A DNA stretch of 24,618 nucleotides from CAZWEZ01 sp964632795. Lineage in GTDB: Bacteria > Pseudomonadota > Alphaproteobacteria > Rhodospirillales > 2-02-FULL-58-16. A program made the position numbers and the translations under genes. Position 1 is the stretch's first letter; each line of letters opens with the position of its first letter. Positions 13,809-20,695 of this stretch are shown here, piece after piece. The stretch spans positions 1 through 24,618 of the forward strand of contig CAZWEZ010000054.1 of assembly GCA_964632795.1 (NCBI GenBank). The letters run 5' to 3'. The notes below the pieces were generated by a model. The model had not been told where the DNA came from. It searched no databases and was given only the letters and a program-made list of their open reading frames with translations.

Positions 13809-16079
13809 TTAAATCATCACTCCATGGTCCTTGGCGAACGCCCTGAGGTGTTCGCGCACGCTGTGGCGCTGCTGGCCGTAGAGCCGGCTCATGCAGTCGC
13901 GCAACGGGGCGCTGTCGAGGCTCCGGATCATCGCCTTGAGGGGGCCGACCGCGGACGGCGGCACGGAGATGTCGCGCAAGCCCATGCCGACCAGGGCCAT
14001 GGCCTCGAGCGGCCGGCTCGCCATGTCGCCGCACAAGGAGACCGGGACCGAGGCCCGCCGGCACTGTTCGAGCACCGAGCGCAGGAAGCCCAGGAACAGC
14101 GGCGACAGCGAATCGTAGCGTTCCGCCAGGCGGACGTTGTTGCGGTCGCTGGCGAACAGGAACTGGAGCAGGTCGTTGCTGCCGATCGACAGGAAATCCA
14201 CCCGCTCCAACAGCGCCGGGAGCTGGAACGCCAGCGCCGGCACCTCCAGCATGGCGCCCACCTCCAGCAGCCCGGGGAGGCGGCCGCCCCGTTCCCTTTC
14301 GCGGTCCAGCTCCATCTCCAGCAGGGCGCGGGCGGCGTCGAACTCGGCGACCTCGGCGAGCATCGGGAACATGACGCGCAACTCGCCGCCGGCGGCGGCG
14401 CGGATCATGGCCCGGAGCTGATGGCGCAGCACCGCCGGGTGGTCGAGCGAGACCCGGATCGCCCGCCACCCCATGATCGGGTTTTCCTCCTCCGAGTTGT
14501 CCCAGTAGGGCAGCAGCTTGTCGCCCCCGACATCGAGGGTGCGGAACACCACCGGCTTGCCGTCGGCGCGCCGCAGGACCTTGGTGTAGAGCCGCTGCTG
14601 GGCCGCGACGTCGGGAAAATCGGCACGCACCATGAACGGGATCTCGGTGCGGTAGAGGCCGATCCCGGCGGCTCCCGAGTCCTTGAGATGGGCGACGTCG
14701 ATCAGCAGGCCGGCGTTGATGTTGATGCCGACCGTCTGGCCGTCGACGGTCACCGCCGGCAGCTCGCGAAGCGAGGCATAGGCTGCCTGGCGCAGGTCCC
14801 GGGCCTTCTTGCCGGCGGCGAAGGCCTGGCGGATGTCCTCGCCGGGACGGATGAAGACCTGGGCGTTGTCGCCGTCGACGATGATCGGATCCCCGGGCTC
14901 GACCCTGTCCAGCACCTCCCGCGCGTGGACCACCACCGGGATGTCGAAGGCCTTGGCGACGATCGCCACGTGCGAGGTCGCCGAGCCCTCCTCGAGGACC
15001 AGCCCGCGCAGGCGGCTATGGTCGTAGTCGAGGAGCTGGGCCGGACCCATCGAGCGGGCGACGAGGATCATGTCGTCCAGACGGTCGTCGCCGGCGGCGG
15101 TGCCCTCGGCGCCGAACAGGTGTTGCAGCAGGCGGTTGGCAAGGTCGTCCAGGTCGTGGATGCGTTCGCGGAGGTAGGGGTCGGTAATCTGGCTCATCCG
15201 CGCCCGGATGTCGTTGTGCACCTTCTGGACCGCGGCTTCCGCGGTCAGGCCGCCGGTGATCGCCTCGTCGATGCGCGCCATCAGCCCGGCGTCCTCGGCG
15301 ATCATGCGGTAGCTTTCGAGGATGTCGTGGTGTTCGCCGCCCCTGGCGATCTCGCTGCTCTGGAGCATGTCGTCGAGCGCCCCGTGCATGTCGGCGAAGG
15401 CCTGGCTCAGGCGCCGGTGCTCGAGCTCCGGGTCCTCGGCGACCAGGTGATGGATGTCGAAGCGGGGCTGGTGGAGCACGGCGCGACCGATGCCGATCCC
15501 GGAATTGACGTAGACCCCCTCCAGGCGCAGGGGCAACAGGGCGATGCCGTCGACCGGGCGCAGCTCGTCGCGGCTCACCAGCTCGCCGCCGGCGACCAGC
15601 TCGGCGAGCACCATGGCCACCGTCTGGAGGGCTTCCACCTCCTCTTCCAGGTACTGGCGCCGGGTCCGGTTCTGGACCACCAGGACGCCGATGACGCGCC
15701 CCCCGCGGAGGATCGGCACCCCCATCAGCGAGTGGTAGATCTCCTCGCCGGTCTCGGGGCGGAAGACGAAGCTGGGATGGCCCTGGGCGTCGGCCAGGGC
15801 CAGCGGGCGGGCGTGGGCGGCGATCTCGCCGACCAGCCCCTCGCCGACCCTGAGACGGGTCAGGTGGACCGCCGAGGCGCGCAGGCCATGGGTCGCGAAA
15901 AGCTCCAGCACCTCGCCGGGGCGCATCACGTAGACCGAACACACCTCGGCCGCCGTGCCCTCGGCGATGACGGCCACGGTCTCGTCCAGACGGTGCTGGG
16001 CCGAGCCCGCCCCGGCCATCACGTCGCGGACCCGGGCCAGCAGGCGGCGGGGATTCGGGGAGGCCTGGCCGGGGGCCAT
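13809..16079 (-). CDS. ptsP: Nitrogen PTS enzyme I (PEP-protein phosphotransferase, GAF domain)
   Basis: EI-Ntr autophosphorylates from phosphoenolpyruvate and passes phosphate to NPr and EIIA-Ntr, a regulatory chain for nitrogen, potassium and carbon status. The 756-residue protein has an N-terminal GAF domain (about 15-165), then the NPr-binding helical domain. The swivelling phosphohistidine domain carries EEGSATSHVAIVAKAFDIP (active His about 370), and the C-terminal PEP-binding barrel has FRTLDVGGDKLLPYW, MFPMLAEV, GAMLEVPAL, FLSIGSNDLLQF and SLCGDMASRP. The open frame continues upstream, but the ATG at 16079 is right: the GAF domain begins there and it sits 2 nt after the stop of the preceding oxidoreductase gene. 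ptsP downstream of lysC is common in alphaproteobacteria. Confidence 0.95.
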   Translation of the reverse strand: MAPGQASPNPRRLLARVRDVMAGAGSAQHRLDETVAVIAEGTAAEVCSVYVMRPGEVLELFATHGLRASAVHLTRLRVGEGLVGEIAAHARPLALADAQGHPSFVFRPETGEEIYHSLMGVPILRGGRVIGVLVVQNRTRRQYLEEEVEALQTVAMVLAELVAGGELVSRDELRPVDGIALLPLRLEGVYVNSGIGIGRAVLHQPRFDIHHLVAEDPELEHRRLSQAFADMHGALDDMLQSSEIARGGEHHDILESYRMIAEDAGLMARIDEAITGGLTAEAAVQKVHNDIRARMSQITDPYLRERIHDLDDLANRLLQHLFGAEGTAAGDDRLDDMILVARSMGPAQLLDYDHSRLRGLVLEEGSATSHVAIVAKAFDIPVVVHAREVLDRVEPGDPIIVDGDNAQVFIRPGEDIRQAFAAGKKARDLRQAAYASLRELPAVTVDGQTVGININAGLLIDVAHLKDSGAAGIGLYRTEIPFMVRADFPDVAAQQRLYTKVLRRADGKPVVFRTLDVGGDKLLPYWDNSEEENPIMGWRAIRVSLDHPAVLRHQLRAMIRAAAGGELRVMFPMLAEVAEFDAARALLEMELDRERERGGRLPGLLEVGAMLEVPALAFQLPALLERVDFLSIGSNDLLQFLFASDRNNVRLAERYDSLSPLFLGFLRSVLEQCRRASVPVSLCGDMASRPLEAMALVGMGLRDISVPPSAVGPLKAMIRSLDSAPLRDCMSRLYGQQRHSVREHLRAFAKDHGVMI

Positions 16080-16081
16080 GG

Positions 16082-17116
16082 TCAGAGCGCTCCGGGGTTC
16101 TCCCGGGAGGACAGGGCGGCCAGCGCCTGGGCGATCAGTTCCTGGAGGATTTCTCCGGTCGGCTGTTCGCGGGTCACCATGCCGACGCTCTGGCCGGCCA
16201 TCAGCGAGCCGTTCTCGACGTCGCCCTCGATCACCGCCCTTCTCAGGGCGTCGACCCAGAAATGCTCGATCTCGAGCTGGGCCTCCTTCTGGGACAGCTC
16301 GCCGTTGCGGAAGCGCTCGGCGACCCGGCGCTGGATCTCGAGGAACTTCCGGGTGCCGTTGTTGATCAGGGCGCGCACCGGGATCACCGGGAATTCGGGG
16401 TCGAGCTGGACCGTCGGCATGGCGCTGCGCGCCGGGGCCCGGATGAAGGCCTTCTTGAACTCGGCGTGGGCGATGGATTCGCACGCGCACACGAAACGGG
16501 TCCCCAACTGGCAGCCGGCGGCGCCCATCTCCAGGTAGGAGACGATGGCCTCGCCCCGCCCGATGCCCCCGGCGATGAACACCGGTACCTCGCGGACCTC
16601 GGGCAGGATCTCCTGGGCCAGCACCCCGGTCGATACCGGGCCGATGTGGCCGCCGGCCTCGGAGCCCTCGACGATCAGGGCGTCGGCGCCGTTGCGGACC
16701 AGCCGCCTGGCGACCCCCAGCGCCGGGGCGAAGCATATCGCCTTGGCGCCGGATTCCTTGATCCGCCCGATGACCGCCGCGCCCGGCAGTCCGCCGGCCA
16801 GCACCACGTGGCCGACCCTCTGCTCGATGCAGACGTCGATCAGCGCCTCCAGGTCGGGATGGATGATGATCAGGTTGACGGCGAAGGGCCGCTCGGTGAG
16901 CTCGCGGGTGGCGGCGATCTCGGCGCTCAACTGCTCGGGCGACATCGCGCCGCAGGCGATGACCCCGAAGCCCCCGGCGTTGGAAATCGCCGCCACCAGG
17001 TTGCGTTCGGACAGCCACGACATGGCGCCGCCCATGATCGCGTAGCGGCTGCCGAGAAACACCCGGCCCCTTCGCCACAACCACTCGAGACGTTCTTCCG
17101 CGGACGGCGTCGCCAT
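16082..17116 (-). CDS. FMN-dependent oxidoreductase, nitronate monooxygenase family
   Basis: This 344-residue TIM-barrel flavoprotein belongs to the nitronate monooxygenase / 2-nitropropane dioxygenase family. It shows YAIMGGAMSWLSERNLVAA near the start, AGGFGVIACG, the FMN/active-site motif VEGSEAGGHIGPV with the candidate catalytic His, VFIAGGIGRGEAI, and MGAAGCQLGTRFVC. The C-terminal AGQSVGMV is also seen in FabK-type enoyl-ACP reductases, so FabK is a real alternative that sequence reading alone cannot exclude. The ATG at 17116 is chosen because it lies 4 nt after the lysC stop; an upstream in-frame start at 17149 would overlap lysC. It lies between lysC and ptsP, which are usually adjacent. 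Confidence 0.85.
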   Translation of the reverse strand: MATPSAEERLEWLWRRGRVFLGSRYAIMGGAMSWLSERNLVAAISNAGGFGVIACGAMSPEQLSAEIAATRELTERPFAVNLIIIHPDLEALIDVCIEQRVGHVVLAGGLPGAAVIGRIKESGAKAICFAPALGVARRLVRNGADALIVEGSEAGGHIGPVSTGVLAQEILPEVREVPVFIAGGIGRGEAIVSYLEMGAAGCQLGTRFVCACESIAHAEFKKAFIRAPARSAMPTVQLDPEFPVIPVRALINNGTRKFLEIQRRVAERFRNGELSQKEAQLEIEHFWVDALRRAVIEGDVENGSLMAGQSVGMVTREQPTGEILQELIAQALAALSSRENPGAL

Positions 17117-17120
17117 GGCC

Positions 17121-18341
17121 TCACTCGGCGTCCAGGCCGTAGGCGGCATGCAGGGCGCGTAGCGCCAGTTCGGTGTATTCCTCGTCGATCAGGACGCTGA
17201 CCTTGATCTCGGAGGTCGAGATCACCTGGATGTTGATGCCTTTGTCGGCCAGCGCCTGGAACATCCGCTGGGCGACGCCGGCATGGCTGCGCATGCCGAC
17301 CCCGATGACAGAGACCTTGACCACGCCGGCGTCGGAAACCATGGATGCGTAGCCGACCTCGTCGCGCTTATCCTCGATCACCGCGATCGCCCGCTCCAGA
17401 TCGCCCCTGGGCACGGTGAAGGTGAGGTCGGTGGTCTTGCCGTCGGCCGACACGTTCTGAACGATCATGTCGACGTTGACGTTGGCCTCGGCCAGCGGCC
17501 CGAAGATGGCGGCGGCGACCCCGGGGCGGTCGGCCACTCCGATCAGGGTGACCTTGGCATCGTCGCGGCTGTAGGCGATTCCACTGACAATTTCCTGTTC
17601 CACGATCTCATCCTCGTCGACGACCAGGGTCCCCGGCGTGTCTTCGAAGCTCGACAGCACCTGCAGGCGCACCCGGTGTTTCATGGCTATTTCCACCGAC
17701 CGGGTCTGCAGGACCTTGGCCCCCAGCGAGGCCATCTCCAGCATCTCCTCGTAGGTGATCCTGTCCAGCTTCCGCGCCTTGGCCACGATGCGCGGATCGG
17801 ACGTATAGATGCCGTCGACATCGGTGAAAATGTCGCAGCGGTCGGCGTCCAGCGCGGCGGCCAGCGCCACCGCGCTGGTGTCGGAACCGCCCCGCCCCAG
17901 GGTGGTCACCCGGCCGTCCGGCGCCAGCCCCTGGAAGCCGGGGACCACCACCACCTCGCCCTTCTCCAGGCGCGCCTCCAGCTTGTCGCGATCGATGGAT
18001 TCGATGCGCGCCTTGCCGTGGGCGTTGTCGGTGTTGACGGGGATCTGCCAGCCCTGCCAGGAGCGCGCCGCCTGCCCCAGGTCTTGAAGGGCCAGCGCCA
18101 GCAGGCCCGAGGTGACCTGTTCGCCCGAGGACACCACCACGTCGTACTCGCGGGCGTCGTGGAGGCTGGAGACCTGGGTGGTGTAATCGACCAGTTGGTC
18201 GGTCACCCCGGCCATCGCCGAGACCACCACCGCCACCTGGTTGCCGGCGTCGGCCTCTTTCTTGACCAGGCCGGCGACGACCTTGATGCGCTCGACGTCG
18301 GCCAACGAGGAGCCGCCGAATTTCTGTACGATCCGAGCCAT
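17121..18341 (-). CDS. lysC: Aspartate kinase
   Basis: Aspartokinase phosphorylates aspartate, the first step to lysine, threonine, methionine and diaminopimelate. The 406-residue monofunctional protein has the kinase signature VQKFGGSSLAD (5-15), SSGEQVTSGLLALAL, LGRGGSDTSAVALA and IFTDVDGIYTSDPRIV. Two C-terminal ACT domains follow (VTLIGVADRPGVAAAIF and VSVIGVGMRSHAGVAQRMF), where lysine and threonine feedback is expected to act. Length is typical. The ATG has GAGGA about 9 nt upstream. It leads a tight leftward unit with the flavin oxidoreductase and ptsP and is divergent from ubiG, an arrangement common in alphaproteobacteria. Confidence 0.97.
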   Translation of the reverse strand: MARIVQKFGGSSLADVERIKVVAGLVKKEADAGNQVAVVVSAMAGVTDQLVDYTTQVSSLHDAREYDVVVSSGEQVTSGLLALALQDLGQAARSWQGWQIPVNTDNAHGKARIESIDRDKLEARLEKGEVVVVPGFQGLAPDGRVTTLGRGGSDTSAVALAAALDADRCDIFTDVDGIYTSDPRIVAKARKLDRITYEEMLEMASLGAKVLQTRSVEIAMKHRVRLQVLSSFEDTPGTLVVDEDEIVEQEIVSGIAYSRDDAKVTLIGVADRPGVAAAIFGPLAEANVNVDMIVQNVSADGKTTDLTFTVPRGDLERAIAVIEDKRDEVGYASMVSDAGVVKVSVIGVGMRSHAGVAQRMFQALADKGINIQVISTSEIKVSVLIDEEYTELALRALHAAYGLDAE

Positions 18342-18402
18342 GGATGACGGTCCTCAGCCTTTTCGGGGAAACGCGTACCGCCGGTTTCCGGGTCTTTGCC
18401 GG

Positions 18403-18431
18403 TTGCAGGGCGAGAGGCGCGTATTCATACT
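18403..18431 (+). promoter_or_regulatory. Candidate ubiG promoter
   Basis: In the lysC-ubiG divergent gap, TTGCAG (18403-18408) and CATACT (18426-18431) are 17 nt apart, about 55 nt before the ubiG ATG at 18486. The match is moderate (3/6 and 4/6). Confidence 0.3.
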
Positions 18432-18485
18432 CGCAATGGATTTGTGAAACAACCCCGCCCCCCGATCGACACCAGGACCAGGCCC

Positions 18486-19223
18486 ATGCAATCCACCCCG
18501 ACCGCCTCGCCGGACGAAATCGCCCGCTTTTCGGCCCTCGCCGAGTCGTGGTGGGACCCCGCGGGGGCGTTCAAGGCCCTGCACGGCATCAACCCGGTTC
18601 GCCTCGACTTCCTGCGCCGCCACGTCGCCGCCCACTTCGGGCGCCGGGCCGACGACGAGCAGCCGTTCCGGGGCCTGAGGTTCCTCGACATCGGCTGCGG
18701 CGGCGGCCTGATGAGCGAACCCGTGTGCCGCCTGGGCGGGGCGGTCACCGGCATCGACGCCTCCGAGAAGGGCATCCGCGCCGCCCGGCTCCACGCCCAG
18801 CGGGGCGGGCTGGAGATCGACTACCGGTGCCTGGTCCCCGAGGCCCTGGGCGACGTCGGGACCTACCAGGTGGTCCTCAACATGGAGGTGGTCGAGCACG
18901 TCGCCGACAGGGATGCCTTCCTCGCCGCCTCCTGCCGGCTGGTCGGCGCCGGAGGGGTCATGGCGGTCTCGACCCTGAATCGGACCCTGAAGTCGCTGGC
19001 CCTGGCCAAGGTGGGGGCCGAATACGTGCTGCGCTGGTTGCCCGCCGGGACCCACGACTGGGGCAAGTTCACCAAGCCCTCGGAGCTGACCGCCGGCCTC
19101 GGCCGCCACGGCCTCCGGGTGACCGCCCTCGAGGGCATCGCCTACAACCTGCTGGCCGACCGCTGGTCGTCGTGCCGCGAGCTCGACGTCAACTACCTGG
19201 CCTTCGCGGTGAGGGATCGGTGA
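18486..19223 (+). CDS. ubiG: Ubiquinone biosynthesis O-methyltransferase
   Basis: UbiG is the SAM-dependent O-methyltransferase acting twice in ubiquinone synthesis. The 245-residue protein has the family-specific SALAESWWDPAGAFKALHGI and NPVRLDFLRR, SAM motif I FLDIGCGGGLMSEP (67-80), GIDASEKGI, and the post-motif MEVVEHVADRDAFL. The C-terminus includes THDWGKFTKPSEL and NLLADRW. The ATG at 18486 fits the family's N-terminus and has AGGACC upstream. A longer in-frame start at 18396 would add 30 non-matching residues. It is divergent from lysC and convergent with the first DUF1127 gene, with only 22 nt between stop codons. Confidence 0.95.
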   Translation: MQSTPTASPDEIARFSALAESWWDPAGAFKALHGINPVRLDFLRRHVAAHFGRRADDEQPFRGLRFLDIGCGGGLMSEPVCRLGGAVTGIDASEKGIRAARLHAQRGGLEIDYRCLVPEALGDVGTYQVVLNMEVVEHVADRDAFLAASCRLVGAGGVMAVSTLNRTLKSLALAKVGAEYVLRWLPAGTHDWGKFTKPSELTAGLGRHGLRVTALEGIAYNLLADRWSSCRELDVNYLAFAVRDR

Positions 19224-19245
19224 TATGAGGGGCCGTTCCCGGTGC

Positions 19246-19725
19246 TCAGGCGGCCAGCTTGTGGTGGGGGTCGTTGGCTGGAATCCGGCCCGTCACCGGG
19301 GCCAGCGCTTTGACCGGGGCCCTTTCGGGGACCAGGACTTGGGCGGTTTCGGGCTGGTCGCGGTAGGCCTCGCGGACCACCCTCGGGATCTCGTAGCGGC
19401 TGAGGCCGAGGTCGGCAAGTTCGTAATCGGTGAGGGCAACCATCTCGTCGTACAGCTTGTTGCGCTTGTGCCAGCGGATCACCCACTTCGGCAGCAGGCC
19501 GACCAGCCATTCCCTGGCTGCCCGCCGGGCTTCGGCGATCTCTTCCCGATAGGACTTTTCGACCACCTCCGGGATCTGGCCCCGGGGGAGTCCGATGTCG
19601 GCGAGCATCCGGTCGCCGAGACCGAGCAGTTCGTCGTGCAGTTGACTGCGCAGATACCAGCCGGCAAGCGGCGCCAACAGCCGCCACTGCCCCAACCGGC
19701 CACTGTCGTGTTTGAGAGTCGACAT
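19246..19725 (-). CDS. Tandem DUF1127 protein, copy 1
   Basis: This 159-residue basic protein contains two DUF1127-type modules instead of the usual one. Module 1 (about 23-62) has WYLRSQLHDELLGLGDRML, ADIGLPRGQIPEVV; module 2 (about 80-118) has WHKRNKLYDEMVALTDYEL, ADLGLSRYEIPRVV. DUF1127 proteins are small and Arg-rich, and some are linked to RNA binding and to carbon or phosphate physiology; the function here is unknown. The start has GAGGAA exactly 8 nt upstream, the same spacing as copy 2. It is about 77% identical to copy 2 (122/159 by my alignment). The first 71 residues differ more (26 changes) than the last 88 (11 changes). Confidence 0.85.
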   Translation of the reverse strand: MSTLKHDSGRLGQWRLLAPLAGWYLRSQLHDELLGLGDRMLADIGLPRGQIPEVVEKSYREEIAEARRAAREWLVGLLPKWVIRWHKRNKLYDEMVALTDYELADLGLSRYEIPRVVREAYRDQPETAQVLVPERAPVKALAPVTGRIPANDPHHKLAA

Positions 19726-19780
19726 TTTCGTGGTTCCTCGATTTTGGAGTGAGGAGACAGGGGCCTCGCCTCGGCGGACC

Positions 19781-19806
19781 GGGGTCGGGGCCGGGGTCGG
19801 GGTCGG
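19781..19806 (+). repeat. G-rich hexamer tandem repeat in copy 1 leader
   Basis: Four tandem GGGG(T/C)C hexamers plus GG lie on the plus strand, the template strand for the DUF1127 mRNA leader. Four G-runs of four could form a G-quadruplex in DNA. The equivalent place in copy 2 (20526-20537) has only two hexamers. Confidence 0.8.
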
Positions 19807-19852
19807 TGTCTTACTGCATTAAAAATAGGTCCTTTTCCGGGCCGGATAAGCG

Positions 19853-19891
19853 TCAAGTTTGCACTGCAGCAATTCCCAAAACGCATAACGG
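19853..19891 (-). promoter_or_regulatory. Conserved leader core, copy 1
   Basis: These 39 nt are identical to 20588-20626 and lie 128 nt upstream of the copy 1 start codon. Read leftward, the block ends in AACTTGA, a possible -35 element, but no well-placed -10 box is seen (a CTATTT follows at about 22 nt). A promoter, operator or transcribed RNA element are all possible. Confidence 0.6.
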
Positions 19892-19988
19892 CCGGCGGAA
19901 CGGCTCGACGTCGATTGCGCCCGCTGCGGCGCCCGATGGATGAGAGGCCGGGCCCCGGTGGGGCGCGACCTACGACTGACTGACCGGC

Positions 19989-20468
19989 TCAGGCGGCGAG
20001 CTTGTGGTGGGTGTCGTTGGCCGGAATCCGACCCGTCACAGGTGCCAGCGCGTTGACCGGGGCCCTTTCGGGGGCCGGGGCTTGGACGGTTTCGGGCTGG
20101 TCGCGGTAGGCCTCGTGGACCACCCTCGGGATCTCGTAGCGGCTGAGGCCGATGTCGGCGAGCATGTAATCGCTGAGGGCAACCATCTCGTTGTACAGCT
20201 TGTTGCGCTTGTACCAGCGGATCACCCACTTCGGCAGCAGGCCGACCAGCCATTCCCTGGCCACCCGCCGGGCTTCGGCGATCTTTTCCCGGTAGGCTAT
20301 TTCGGCCACCTCCGGGATCTGGCCCCGGGTGAGTCCGATGTCGGCGAGTACGCGGTCGTCGAGATCGGCCAGTTCCCGGGCCATCCTGGCGCGAAGGTAC
20401 CAACCTGCCAGCGGCGCCAAAGGCCACCGCACCTGGATACGGTCCGGGTCGTGTCTGAAGGTCGTCAT
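19989..20468 (-). CDS. Tandem DUF1127 protein, copy 2
   Basis: This is the sister of copy 1, also 159 residues with two DUF1127 modules. Module 1 has WYLRARMARELADLDDRVL, ADIGLTRGQIPEVA; module 2 has WYKRNKLYNEMVALSDYML, ADIGLSRYEIPRVV. The shared C-terminus (APVTGRIPAND-HHKLAA) is not part of the Pfam-type module and is specific to this pair. The ATG at 20468 has GAGGAA 8 nt upstream. The frame is open a further 65 codons upstream, through the leader, but the leader frame is not kept in copy 1, so the extension is not believed. It diverges from the aminopeptidase P gene. Function is unknown; a basic RNA-binding or regulatory role is conceivable. Confidence 0.85.
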   Translation of the reverse strand: MTTFRHDPDRIQVRWPLAPLAGWYLRARMARELADLDDRVLADIGLTRGQIPEVAEIAYREKIAEARRVAREWLVGLLPKWVIRWYKRNKLYNEMVALSDYMLADIGLSRYEIPRVVHEAYRDQPETVQAPAPERAPVNALAPVTGRIPANDTHHKLAA

Positions 20469-20587
20469 CGTGATGTTTCCTCGGTCCTGGAGTGAGGGGA
20501 TACAGGGGCCTCGCCTCGGCGGACCGGGGTCGGGGTCTGTGTCTTGCTGCATTAAGTAATAGGTCCTTTTCCGGGCCCGGATAAGTG

Positions 20588-20626
20588 TCAAGTTTGCACT
20601 GCAGCAATTCCCAAAACGCATAACGG
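20588..20626 (-). promoter_or_regulatory. Conserved leader core, copy 2
   Basis: This is identical over 39 nt to 19853-19891 and lies 120 nt before the copy 2 start. Here the continuation gives a full TTGACA, and a palindromic CCGGGCCCGG follows at 20571-20580. Copy 1 has the shortened CCGGGCCGG there. The identity exceeds that of the coding sequence, which points to function or recent conversion. Confidence 0.6.
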
Positions 20627-20643
20627 ACGGCGGCCGTTTTCCC

Positions 20644-20663
20644 TTGCCTGTGGCCCCAGGCAA
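20644..20663. other. Perfect 7-bp hairpin between DUF1127 copy 2 and pepP
   Basis: TTGCCTG (20644-20650), loop TGGCCC, and CAGGCAA (20657-20663) form a perfect stem in the divergent gap, about 30 nt before the TTG start of the aminopeptidase gene. No T-run follows on either strand. It is absent from copy 1, so it marks the end of the duplicated unit. Confidence 0.5.
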
Positions 20664-20695
20664 ACCTAGCTTCTGCGACAGGAGTAACTGTAGCC

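Larger units (their letters stand above)
19246..20633 (-). repeat. Tandem duplication of the DUF1127 locus including its leader
   Basis: Two direct copies, 19246-19898 and 19989-20633, each contain a 159-codon double-DUF1127 gene, the same ribosome site spacing and a leader. Similarity is traceable through the coding and noncoding parts and ends at ATAACGGNCGGCGG in both. Length differences sit in the leader, mostly from the number of GGGGTC-type hexamers. Confidence 0.9.

Noticed and set aside
13809..17084. Minus-strand frame of 1091 codons that would fuse the oxidoreductase region to PtsP
   Set aside because: The upstream part is the oxidoreductase gene read in the wrong frame. The GAF domain starts at the ATG at 16079, right after the true oxidoreductase stop.
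19850..19886. Shared leader peptide (first 15 codons from an ATG, MRFGNCCSANLTLIR) upstream of both DUF1127 genes
   Set aside because: The peptide is identical only inside the 39-nt core and just past it. The frames then diverge, copy 2 reads in frame into its gene and copy 1 does not, and no ribosome site was seen. Nucleotide-level conservation explains it better.
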